From the NCBI GenBank assembly GCA_902598305.1, contig CACKBL010000005.1, positions 85,883 to 149,882 on the forward strand: a stretch of 64,000 nt of DNA. The letters are read 5' to 3'. Positions 53,325 through 61,405 of the stretch are shown here, piece by piece (position 1 is the stretch's first letter; each line of letters starts with the position of its first letter). Below the pieces are notes generated by a model. That model was not told the origin of the DNA, made no database searches, and saw nothing but the letters and a program-made list of their open reading frames with translations. Source of the stretch: an uncultured Bacteroidota bacterium (GTDB lineage: Bacteria > Bacteroidota > Bacteroidia > Flavobacteriales > Flavobacteriaceae). The translations under genes were made by a program, and so were the position numbers.

Positions 53325-54382
53325 AGTAGTAATTTTTCAATTAGTTTTTTCATTATTTCGCAGCCTTTCTTAATTTCATCGGTGTAAATGAATTCATTGG
53401 CTGTGTGTGATCTAGATGAGTCACCTGGCCCAATTTTTATGGATGGACATGATAATTTTGTCTGATCTGAAAGAGTAGGGGAGCCATAAACAGGAATACC
53501 AATTTCATTCACCGCTTTGACAATTGGGTGGCTATTTGAAATTGAAGATGAATTTAAATCCACTGATCTTGGATAAATTTGGGCATTTACATTTTCTTTA
53601 ATTAACTCTACTACTTCTTCATTGGTGTATAGTTCGTTTACTCTTACATCTAACACCATTTCAACAGATGATGGAACGACATTGTGTTGATTTCCCGCAT
53701 TTATTTGAGTAATGGTCAATTTTACAGGTCCGAGAAGTTTAGATACCTTTTTGAATTTAATTTTTTCAATAGATTTTATAATATCTGGTATTTTTAAAAT
53801 TGGGTTTTTGAGATTCGGATGAGCTGCATGAGAAGCTTTTCCTTTAATAATACAATCAAAAACAACCAATCCTTTTTCTGCAACAGCAGCTTTCATTAAA
53901 GTTGGCTCTCCTACAATAGCAAAATCAATTGGGGGTATTTGTCTAAGTAGGCTTTTGAGTCCATTAGGCCCAGAATTTTCTTCTTCACCAGTGGCAGCAA
54001 TTATTAAGTTTACTTTTAAGTTTTTATTATCATAAAAATCCTTAAATGTATTAAGTAAAGTTACTAGAGCTCCCCCAGCATCATTACTTCCTAGACCATA
54101 TATTTTACCATTAGACATCTCAGGGTTGTAGGGATCTTTAGTATACCCTTCATTAGGTTTTACCGTGTCATGATGAGAATTTAAAAGAAGTGTTTTTTTC
54201 TCTTTATCATAATATTTGTTAAATGCATATATATTGTTTTTATGTCTACTGCATTTTATTCCGTTTTCTCTAAACCAATTCTCAATTCTGTCTGCACTTT
54301 TATTCTCTTTTCCTGAAAATGAAGGAATAGAAATTAAATCTTTAAGAAGTTCTATATTATTTAGATTTTTATTGTTCATCAC
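53321..54382 (-). CDS. argE: M20 family N-acyl-amino-acid deacylase (ArgE-like)
   Basis: This 353-residue zinc hydrolase removes the N-acyl group from acylornithine or, in organisms with ArgF', from N-acylcitrulline. It has the M20 metal motifs LLNSHHDTVKP, GLGSNDAGGAL and ATGEEENSG, and the lid-domain KGLVVFDCIIKGKASHAAHP. In this operon the substrate is probably N-succinyl- or N-acetylcitrulline, because argF' makes the carbamoylated acyl compound rather than citrulline. It overlaps argB by four bases and argH by four. Substrate specificity is inferred from the pathway. Confidence 0.9.
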   Translation of the reverse strand: MMNNKNLNNIELLKDLISIPSFSGKENKSADRIENWFRENGIKCSRHKNNIYAFNKYYDKEKKTLLLNSHHDTVKPNEGYTKDPYNPEMSNGKIYGLGSNDAGGALVTLLNTFKDFYDNKNLKVNLIIAATGEEENSGPNGLKSLLRQIPPIDFAIVGEPTLMKAAVAEKGLVVFDCIIKGKASHAAHPNLKNPILKIPDIIKSIEKIKFKKVSKLLGPVKLTITQINAGNQHNVVPSSVEMVLDVRVNELYTNEEVVELIKENVNAQIYPRSVDLNSSSISNSHPIVKAVNEIGIPVYGSPTLSDQTKLSCPSIKIGPGDSSRSHTANEFIYTDEIKKGCEIMKKLIEKLLL

Positions 54383-55155
54383 GGAATAATTTCAGTATAA
54401 GTATCGTTTTTTATCATAGCATCTAAAGAACCAATAAGTACTTTTGAAACCCCATTTTTGAGCCCATTAAAGCAATTACTCACTTTTGGTATCATTCCTT
54501 TAGAAATAATCCCCTTTGACTTTAGACTTTTAAAAGTAGCCATATCCAATTTGTGAATTATATTTTTTTTATTATCACTTTGGTAGACACCTTTTTCCTC
54601 AAAGCAATACCATAACTGAGTTTCATAGATTTTTGACATTTTTGAAGAAATTTCAGAAGCAATGGTGTCTGCGTTTGTGTTTAATAGCAACCCGTCTTTG
54701 TCATAAGTTATCGAGCTGCAAACAGGCATGATATTATTCTCTAAAATTAATTTAAAAAAAACCGAGTTTATACTAACTATATCTCCAACGTACCCATAAT
54801 CTAATTCATTTTTAGTTCTTAATTTACATAGGACAGAGTTTGCATCTGCTCCGCAAAGACCTAAAGAGTTTATTTTTAAAGATTGTAGTTTGGCTACAAT
54901 TTCTTTATTTATTTTACCAGCATAAATCATTAATGCATAATCCAGGGTTTTTTTATCGGTAATCCTTCTACCGTTAAGCATTTTTATTGGATGATTGTTC
55001 TTTTTTAGAAAAAGATCAAGCTCTCTACCCCCTCCATGAACCAAAATTTTTTTACCCTTGATTTTTGTTAAATTATTTAAAAATTTATCAAGTATTAATT
55101 TATTTTGTGTAACTGCGCCACCAACCTTTAGAACTGTTAATTTATCCATTCTCAA
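54379..55155 (-). CDS. argB: N-acyl-glutamate kinase (ArgB)
   Basis: ArgB phosphorylates N-acetyl- or, in the argF' pathway of some Bacteroidota, N-succinylglutamate. The 258-residue protein has the kinase glycine loops LKVGGAV and LVHGGGRELD, the RRITDKKTLDYALMI segment and the C-terminal KGIISKGMIPKV. It is the short form without an N-terminal arginine-sensing helix, so feedback by arginine is unlikely at this enzyme. It lies between argF' and the M20 gene with overlaps of 14 and four bases. Confidence 0.92.
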   Translation of the reverse strand: MRMDKLTVLKVGGAVTQNKLILDKFLNNLTKIKGKKILVHGGGRELDLFLKKNNHPIKMLNGRRITDKKTLDYALMIYAGKINKEIVAKLQSLKINSLGLCGADANSVLCKLRTKNELDYGYVGDIVSINSVFFKLILENNIMPVCSSITYDKDGLLLNTNADTIASEISSKMSKIYETQLWYCFEEKGVYQSDNKKNIIHKLDMATFKSLKSKGIISKGMIPKVSNCFNGLKNGVSKVLIGSLDAMIKNDTYTEIIP

Positions 55156-56089
55156 TAATTGTTTTTAAAACGGATTGGGCAGAATATATTCTATTTTCAA
55201 CTTGATTTAGGATCAAGGAGTTATTGCTGTCAATCACCTCGTCTGATGCAACGACATTTCTTCTGATTGGTAAACAGTGCATAAACTTAGCATTGTTAGT
55301 TAAATTCATCTTTGATTTTGTAATCATCCAGTCAAGGTCTTTTTTAAGTACTTTACCGTAATTATTAAATGATGACCAATTTTTTGCATAAATAAAATCA
55401 GCATTTTCGAAAGCTTCATTTTGATCATTGGTAACGTAAACTCCATTTGTAATATCTGAGTTAAGTTCATAACCTTCTGGGTGAGTAATTGTAAGTTTCG
55501 CATCCATTCTTTTGGTTATATTAACAAATGAGTTTGCTACGGCATGAGGTAAAGCTTTTGGGTGAGGTGCCCACGAGAGAACAATTTTGGGAGTCTTATT
55601 TTTTTTATTCTCTTCTATTGTGATTGCATCTGCTAGTGCTTGCAAAGGATGTGCTATTGAACTTTCCATATTTAGCACTGGTACACTAGCGTATCTTTTA
55701 AATCCATTTATAACTTTATCTTCTAGGTCATCTTTTTTGCTCTCTAAAGATGGGAAGGCCCTAACAGCGATAAAATCACAATAGATTGACATGACCCTTG
55801 CTGCCTCTTTAATGTGTTCTGACTTGTTTTGATCCATAACCACTTTATCTTCAAATTCAATTGGCCATCCTTCACCATTAAAGTTCATTATAATGGTTTT
55901 TATACCTAGATTTTGAGCAGCTTTTTGAGTACTGTGCCTAGTCCTTAAGCTAGGATTAAAAAAAATCATTCCCAAAGTTTTATTATTTCCCATCATGGAG
56001 TGCTTATTGGGTAATTGCTTTAACTTTATCGATTTATCTATAAAGTTATTTAAGTCAACTATATCAGATGTGTAAATAAAATTTTTCAT
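55142..56089 (-). CDS. argF': N-acylornithine carbamoyltransferase (ArgF', probably succinyl type)
   Basis: ArgF' carbamoylates N-acetylornithine (AOTC) or N-succinylornithine (SOTC) instead of ornithine. The 315-residue enzyme has the carbamoyl phosphate loop FFNPSLRTRHST, WAPHPKALPHAVANS and MHCLPIRRNV. In studied enzymes the substrate is decided by one residue, Glu92 in Xanthomonas AOTC and Pro90 in Bacteroides fragilis SOTC; mutation to Ser, Pro, Ala or Val in the former gave SOTC activity. By my alignment that residue here is Ser90 in the string NKSEHI. This favours a succinyl pathway. It overlaps argB and argD in the operon. Confidence 0.9.
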   Translation of the reverse strand: MKNFIYTSDIVDLNNFIDKSIKLKQLPNKHSMMGNNKTLGMIFFNPSLRTRHSTQKAAQNLGIKTIIMNFNGEGWPIEFEDKVVMDQNKSEHIKEAARVMSIYCDFIAVRAFPSLESKKDDLEDKVINGFKRYASVPVLNMESSIAHPLQALADAITIEENKKNKTPKIVLSWAPHPKALPHAVANSFVNITKRMDAKLTITHPEGYELNSDITNGVYVTNDQNEAFENADFIYAKNWSSFNNYGKVLKKDLDWMITKSKMNLTNNAKFMHCLPIRRNVVASDEVIDSNNSLILNQVENRIYSAQSVLKTIIENG

Positions 56090-57207
56090 AAAATATCTTT
56101 TAATGCATCAAAAAAGATATTTAGATGCTTTTTGCTAATTGTCAATGGTGGCAATATTCTTATAAGATTTTTATTGCTACTGCTTCCGGTGAAAATTCTT
56201 TTTTCATAAACAAGTTTTTTTCTGAGCTCGGATACTTCAAAATCAAATTCTAGACCAAGCATAAGTCCTTTCCCCTTCACCTTACAAATATTCATTGAAT
56301 TAATTGAATTTTTAAAATAAGATTCTAATGAGCTGGCGTTTTTCTGTAAGTTCTGATTTTTTAAAATATCCAAAACTGAAATTGAGGCAATGCAGGCAAG
56401 ATGGTTTCCCCCATATGTTGTTCCTAAAAGACCAACACTGGGTTTAATTTTTGAATTTATTAAAATTCCACCTACAGGAAACCCATTTCCCATTCCTTTA
56501 GCCATGGTGATAATGTCTGGTTCTATATGATTAAACTGATAAGCAAAAAATTTGCCTGATCTAGAAAAACCAGATTGGACCTCGTCAGCAATAAGACATG
56601 TCCCATACTTCTTACATAATCTATCCATATAACAAATAAAATCCCCTTTTGGCATGTCCAGACCACCGACTCCTTGAATTGTTTCAAAAATCACAGCACA
56701 TACGTCACCCTTTTTTAGCTCTATTTCAAGATTTTCATAATCATCTAATTTTAAAAAAGTCACATTTTGTTGTTTATTTAAAGGTGAACTTATTTTATGG
56801 TTGTCAGTTACTGCAACCGCTGCAGAAGTTCTTCCGTGAAAACTGTTTTTAAATGCTATTACTCTTTTTTTGTTTGTATGAAAAGAAGCAAGTTTTAGTG
56901 CATTTTCTATTGATTCTGCCCCACTACTACAAAGAAAAAGCTGATAATCTTCGAGGTTGGCATGCTCATTGATTTTTTTAGCAAGAACTGATTGTAAGGG
57001 GTTTTTTACTGAATTTGAATAAAATGATATTTTATCAAGTTGTGATTTGATGTTTTCTACATAATGTGGATGCGAATGGCCAACAGAAATTACTGCATGC
57101 CCACCATACAAATCTAAATATTCATTTCCAGCGTCGTCATATACATATACATCTTTAGCTTCTATTGGTGTAACATCAAAAAGAGAATAAACATCAAATA
57201 ATTTCAT
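56086..57207 (-). CDS. argD: Acylornithine aminotransferase
   Basis: ArgD transaminates N-acylglutamate semialdehyde to N-acylornithine with PLP. The 373-residue class III aminotransferase has SSGAESIENALKLA, FHGRTSAAV, ADEVQSGFSRSGKFFA and the PLP lysine in MAKGMGNGFPVG. It is one of eight arg genes in a row and overlaps argF' by four bases. It could also act on succinylated substrates, as required if ArgF' is the SOTC type. The length is normal. Confidence 0.93.
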   Translation of the reverse strand: MKLFDVYSLFDVTPIEAKDVYVYDDAGNEYLDLYGGHAVISVGHSHPHYVENIKSQLDKISFYSNSVKNPLQSVLAKKINEHANLEDYQLFLCSSGAESIENALKLASFHTNKKRVIAFKNSFHGRTSAAVAVTDNHKISSPLNKQQNVTFLKLDDYENLEIELKKGDVCAVIFETIQGVGGLDMPKGDFICYMDRLCKKYGTCLIADEVQSGFSRSGKFFAYQFNHIEPDIITMAKGMGNGFPVGGILINSKIKPSVGLLGTTYGGNHLACIASISVLDILKNQNLQKNASSLESYFKNSINSMNICKVKGKGLMLGLEFDFEVSELRKKLVYEKRIFTGSSSNKNLIRILPPLTISKKHLNIFFDALKDIL

Positions 57208-57208
57208 T

Positions 57209-58171
57209 TTAAAATATATTTGCTTTGAATTCCAAACCTATCTTTTCACTCCAACCCATTATAATATTCAAATTTTGAATTGCTTGCCCCGATGCTCCTT
57301 TTAGTAAATTGTCAAGAGCACCAGTAATGAGTAATTTTTCTTTATACTTGTGGAGGTGCAAAACACAATTATTTGTATTTATAACTTGTTTTAATGTGAT
57401 TTCATTTTCACTTATAATTGTGAAAGGCTCGTTTTTGTAATAATCCTCAAATATTTTTTTTGCATACCTCAAATCATATTTGAATTTAGTGTAGCATGTT
57501 AGAAAAATACCCCTGGTAAAATTTCCTCTCTGGGGGATTAAATTTATTTTGCTAAATTTTATATTTTCAATTATTTCATCTAAATGTTGATGATTAAATG
57601 CTTTATACCATGAAAGGTTATTGTTCCTCCAGCTAAAGTGAGAAGTTTCAGACATCCCAACTCCAGCACCAGTACTGCCAGTTGTTGCATTTGCATGAAT
57701 TTCTTCTTCTAGTAAACCATTTTCAGCTAATGGCAATAAAGCTAATTGCAATAAAGAGGCAAAACAACCAGGATTTGCAATAGCCTTAGCTTTTTTAATA
57801 TTCTCTCTTTGTAATTCGGGAAGTCCGTAAACGAAATTTAAATCCTTAAATGAATTATTCTTTTTTAATCTGAAGTCATTACTTAAGTCAATAATTACTG
57901 TTTTTTTTAAAAAAAAGTTTTCTTTCAAAAACTTTGAACTATTCCCGTGTCCTAAACAAAGGAAAACAACATCAATATTTTTATTTACTTTTTTGCTAAA
58001 ATGGGGAAGGTCTTTTCCAATCAAGTCTGAATGAACATCTTGGATTTTTTTCCCGTCGTTAGTTCTACTGTAAACAAAATCAATTTCAACATTTGGATGA
58101 TTGATTAGTATGCGAATTAATTCACCCCCTGTGTAACCCGAACCTCCTACAATTCCAATTTTTTTAATCAT
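57209..58171 (-). CDS. argC: N-acyl-gamma-glutamyl-phosphate reductase
   Basis: ArgC reduces the acyl phosphate made by ArgB to the semialdehyde with NADPH. The 320-residue protein has GIVGGSGYTGGEL at the N-terminus and the catalytic Cys in AIANPGCFASLLQLALLP. The His of the active site is in the EIHANATTGSTGAGVG and later region. It overlaps argG by eight bases. Family membership is clear; acetyl versus succinyl preference cannot be read from these motifs. Confidence 0.93.
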   Translation of the reverse strand: MIKKIGIVGGSGYTGGELIRILINHPNVEIDFVYSRTNDGKKIQDVHSDLIGKDLPHFSKKVNKNIDVVFLCLGHGNSSKFLKENFFLKKTVIIDLSNDFRLKKNNSFKDLNFVYGLPELQRENIKKAKAIANPGCFASLLQLALLPLAENGLLEEEIHANATTGSTGAGVGMSETSHFSWRNNNLSWYKAFNHQHLDEIIENIKFSKINLIPQRGNFTRGIFLTCYTKFKYDLRYAKKIFEDYYKNEPFTIISENEITLKQVINTNNCVLHLHKYKEKLLITGALDNLLKGASGQAIQNLNIIMGWSEKIGLEFKANIF

Positions 58172-59354
58172 TTTTATTTATTTTTTGATAAATCTTATTT
58201 TGATTAGAAAGTATTTTAATGAATCCTTTTATCTCATCCGCTGACCATTTTTTATTCATTTCGCCATAATTTCCAAATTTCGAATCCATTAGATCAAATT
58301 TTGATTTAATCCCAATAAGCTCATACCTGTATGGATTGAGTTTTATAAAGACATCACCAGAAACATTTTTTTGGCTACTAATCAGAAACTTTTCTATGTC
58401 TCTCATAACGGGGTCAAGATACTGTCCTTCGTGAAGCAATAAACCGTAATTTATACACAATTGCTCTTTGTATATCAACTGCCACTTAGTAAGCGTATGT
58501 TTTTCTAAAAGGTGATGGGCTTTTATTATTAAAATTGGAGCAGCTGCTTCAAAACCAACTCTTCCCTTAATTCCAATTATTGTATCTCCAACATGAGTAT
58601 CCCTACCAACTCCAAATTTACTTGCTATTTTTTCAATTTTTTTAATGTTTTCAATCGGAGAGGCTTTGATATTGTTGACAGCTACAATCTCTCCTTTTTT
58701 AAATGTTAAAGAAATGTTCTCCTCCTTTTTTTTATCAACTTTTGAAGGATACGCATTTTCAGGAATATTATGCCTTGATCCTAGTGTTTCTTTTCCACCA
58801 ATACTTGTTCCCCATAGACCTTTATTAATAGAATATTTTTTTTCATCCCAGTTTAACTCAATACCATTTTTTTTTAAAAAACTTATTTCTTCTTCCCTGG
58901 AAATTTTATTGTCTCTAATTGGGGTGATAATTTTTATATCGCTTGATAAAATTTGAAAAATTAAATCGAATCTAACTTGATCATTACCCGCACCAGTGCT
59001 CCCATGGGCAATTGATGAAGCTTTAATTTTTTTTGCGTATTTAATAATTTCAATTGCTTGAATAATTCTTTCTGAGCTCACCGATAATGGATAGGTTGAG
59101 TTTTTTAAAATATTTCCATAAACTAAAAATCGAATAATTTTTTGATAAAAATCTTTTTCAGCATCAATACATTGAAAATTATTAGATCCTATAACCTTTG
59201 AATTATACTTAATCAATTTAAGATCACTTTTTGTAAAACCACCTGTGTTAATTAGAATTGGGTGAACATCAAACCCTTCGTCAATAAGTTTTTTAAGACA
59301 AAAGCTTGTGTCAAGTCCACCGCTGTATGCAAGAACAACTTTATTGTTTTTCAT
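58164..59354 (-). CDS. argG: Argininosuccinate synthase
   Basis: ArgG joins citrulline and aspartate with ATP. The 396-residue product has the PP-loop AYSGGLDTSFC at its N-terminus, AHGSTGAGNDQVRFD and GRDTHVGDTIIGIKG. I chose ATG 59354, the third in-frame start, because it directly follows the GNAT stop codon (TAATATG); two upstream ATGs at 59375 and 59372 would overlap the GNAT gene by 20 bases. It is the second gene of the operon. In the succinyl or acetyl pathway, citrulline arrives from the M20 deacylase. Confidence 0.93.
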   Translation of the reverse strand: MKNNKVVLAYSGGLDTSFCLKKLIDEGFDVHPILINTGGFTKSDLKLIKYNSKVIGSNNFQCIDAEKDFYQKIIRFLVYGNILKNSTYPLSVSSERIIQAIEIIKYAKKIKASSIAHGSTGAGNDQVRFDLIFQILSSDIKIITPIRDNKISREEEISFLKKNGIELNWDEKKYSINKGLWGTSIGGKETLGSRHNIPENAYPSKVDKKKEENISLTFKKGEIVAVNNIKASPIENIKKIEKIASKFGVGRDTHVGDTIIGIKGRVGFEAAAPILIIKAHHLLEKHTLTKWQLIYKEQLCINYGLLLHEGQYLDPVMRDIEKFLISSQKNVSGDVFIKLNPYRYELIGIKSKFDLMDSKFGNYGEMNKKWSADEIKGFIKILSNQNKIYQKINKND

Positions 59355-59355
59355 A

Positions 59356-59883
59356 TTATTTCTTTTTTTCATCATTGAGCATGCCTGTACATAAGCACAT
59401 TTTTTTATCGGTTCTGGTTAATATATCATAATTGATACAAGTTCTACAGCCCTTCCAAAATTCTGGATCGTCGGTCAACTCTGAAAAAGGAACCGGCCTA
59501 TATCCTAATTCAAAGTTAATATGCATTACAGTTTTAGAGGTGGTTATTCCAAAAACTTTTGAATTTGGATACTTTTTCTTTGAAAGATTAAAAATTTCAG
59601 TTTTGATTTTCTTTGCTAACCCTTTTCCTCTAAATTTTGGTGCAACTATCAATCCTGAATGAGCAACATATTTTCCATGTCCCCATTTCTCTATATAACA
59701 AAAACCAGCAAACTCTTCTTTGTCAAGAGCAATAACTGCATTGCCAGCTTCTATTTTTTTTATAATGTATTCAGGTGTTCTTCTGGCAATACCAGTACCT
59801 CTCATCTTAGCTGATTCATCAATGCATTTGCTTATTTGAGCTGCAAATTTTTTATGTTTGATATTTGATATATATATTTTCAC
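59356..59883 (-). CDS. GNAT acyltransferase with Cys-rich tail heading the arg operon
   Basis: This 175-residue protein has a GNAT fold with the acyl-CoA loop KFRGKGLA (residues 84-90) and the strand ARRTPEYIIKKIEAG. The C-terminal 30 residues hold Cys146, Cys149, Cys163 and Cys165 (GCRTC and MCLCTG), a possible metal site. As the first gene of the arg operon, with no argA or argJ elsewhere in it, it is a candidate for the first enzyme, an N-acetyl- or N-succinylglutamate synthase. Operon position and the absence of other acyltransferases are the evidence; activity is not shown. Confidence 0.8.
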   Translation of the reverse strand: MKIYISNIKHKKFAAQISKCIDESAKMRGTGIARRTPEYIIKKIEAGNAVIALDKEEFAGFCYIEKWGHGKYVAHSGLIVAPKFRGKGLAKKIKTEIFNLSKKKYPNSKVFGITTSKTVMHINFELGYRPVPFSELTDDPEFWKGCRTCINYDILTRTDKKMCLCTGMLNDEKKK

Positions 59884-59964
59884 TGAATAGTTTTAAACTT
59901 TTCGTTTTTTCTGAGTTAATAAATTTAATTTGGAAATACTCTATATGAGCCAAAAATGAATTTA

Positions 59965-60005
59965 TCCCCTTAAGATAGAGGACGAAAGGAACGGTTAATA
60001 CGTGC
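59965..60005 (-). promoter_or_regulatory. GC-richer block in the arg operon leader
   Basis: Within the leader of about 150 bases between the arg -7 box and the GNAT gene, this stretch is notably richer in G and C than its surroundings. On the minus strand UCCUC and GGGGA can pair around UAUCUUAA. No riboswitch class is recognised. It may be a transcribed regulatory element. Confidence 0.3.
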
Positions 60006-60038
60006 TTTTATATTAAAAAAATATATATTCATTTGGAT

Positions 60039-60047
60039 GCAAATTTA
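60039..60047 (-). promoter_or_regulatory. -7 promoter element of the arg operon
   Basis: On the minus strand TAAATTTGC is a perfect TAnnTTTGC box, 156 bases ahead of the GNAT gene. The upstream side is T-rich with no clear TTG. A long leader follows, unlike the short leaders of other promoters in the window. Confidence 0.6.
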
Positions 60048-60118
60048 TATCTTTTATTATTAAAAAAAAATAAAATTTGATTTTAAAACTCTAGACAATA
60101 AAATTTGGTTATTAAATA

Positions 60119-61405
60119 ATGCTTAACAAAATAAAAGAATACATAAAAAAATACGAATTAAAGGAAGGGGATTCTGTTCTTTTAGCTTGTAGTGGTGGCA
60201 TAGATAGCATGGTTTTGTTTGATATTTTAAAAAATTTGAACATTGATTTTTGTGTGGCTCATTGTAATTTTATGCTTAGGGGAGATGAAAGCATCGGAGA
60301 TGAAAAATTTGTTAAAGAAAAGTGTGAAGAAAATTCAATTAAATTTTTTTCTAAATCATTTGACACAAAAAAAGAGGCTTTACGATCTGGAAAATCAATT
60401 CAAATGATTGCTAGAGAATTAAGATATTCTTGGATGAAAAAGCTATTGAAAGACCATCATATAAATTATATTGTTACGGCTCATAATTTGAATGACCAGT
60501 TTGAGACATTTCTTATTAATTTATCAAGAGGTTCTGGTTTAAAGGGTCTTACAGGTATACCTGACTTTCCCATTTCAAGACCTCTAAGATCTTTTTCAAG
60601 GGAGGATATAGAGTTCTATGCACACGAAAATAAAATTATCTGGAGAGAAGATTCATCCAATTCAAAAAATGACTACACAAGAAACAAAATACGAAATAAA
60701 ATCACTCCTGAACTATTGAAAATATTCCCTGATTGGATAAATAATTATAAAAAAAGTTTGACCTATTTGAATGAGTCTAAGGATGCTCTTTACAACTTAA
60801 TAAAAGTTTGGAAAAAAGAGAACTTTATTGAAAAAGAGGATTATTTTAAAATTTATAAAAGAGACTTAAAAAAACTAAAACCAAACAAATTTTTTATTTA
60901 TGAAATATTCTGTGAGTTTGGTTTTTTAAATGAGGAAGATCTCTTTTCGATAGTTAATTCCGAGACGGGAAAGTTTTTAGCTTCAAAAAAATACAGATTG
61001 ATTTCTAATAGAGACCATTTAATTTTGAAAAAAATAAACAAAAAACAATATAATGAACCTTATAAATGGGATAAAAAAAAATCATTTGATAGGGATATAA
61101 AAATTGAAATTGTAGAACAATCCAGAAATACAGATGAGTATGCTATTCTTGACAGATCTAAACTAGACCGCGAATTGGTAATTAGAAAACCAATTTTGGG
61201 TGATTTTTTCTATCCATTCGGAATGAAAGGAAAGAAAAAATTAAGTAAGTATTTTAAGGACGAAAAGTATTCTCTTGTAGATAAAGAAAAACAATGGTTG
61301 CTTTGTTCTGGTGAAAAAATTGTCTGGGTGATTGGAAAAAGAGTTGATCGAAGATTTGCAGCAAGAGAAAAACAAGAAAATCCCTTAATTTTGAAATTAA
61401 GTTGA
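60119..61405 (+). CDS. tilS: tRNA(Ile)-lysidine synthetase
   Basis: TilS converts C34 of the CAU-anticodon tRNA-Ile to lysidine so that it reads AUA, an essential step. The 428-residue protein has the PP-loop CSGGIDSM at residues 24-31, followed by VTAHNLNDQFETFLINLSRGSGLKGLTGI with the ATP and metal motifs. The C-terminal third (about 330-428) is the TilS tRNA-binding region with KPILGDFFYPFGMKGKKKLSKYFKDEK. Its stop overlaps the TTG start of dsbD. The length is normal for the family. Confidence 0.94.
   Translation: MLNKIKEYIKKYELKEGDSVLLACSGGIDSMVLFDILKNLNIDFCVAHCNFMLRGDESIGDEKFVKEKCEENSIKFFSKSFDTKKEALRSGKSIQMIARELRYSWMKKLLKDHHINYIVTAHNLNDQFETFLINLSRGSGLKGLTGIPDFPISRPLRSFSREDIEFYAHENKIIWREDSSNSKNDYTRNKIRNKITPELLKIFPDWINNYKKSLTYLNESKDALYNLIKVWKKENFIEKEDYFKIYKRDLKKLKPNKFFIYEIFCEFGFLNEEDLFSIVNSETGKFLASKKYRLISNRDHLILKKINKKQYNEPYKWDKKKSFDRDIKIEIVEQSRNTDEYAILDRSKLDRELVIRKPILGDFFYPFGMKGKKKLSKYFKDEKYSLVDKEKQWLLCSGEKIVWVIGKRVDRRFAAREKQENPLILKLS

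Noticed and set aside
59988..60005. A short string on the plus strand resembling part of the 16S rRNA region around the 515 site (ACGGTTAATACGTGC)
   Set aside because: The similarity covers fewer than 20 bases and does not continue on either side, so a chance match is likely.
60100..60108. TAAAATTTG as a promoter for tilS
   Set aside because: The spacing within the box is one base too long (TA-N3-TTTG) compared with the TAnnTTTG consensus, and the same string occurs again nearby in AT-rich sequence.
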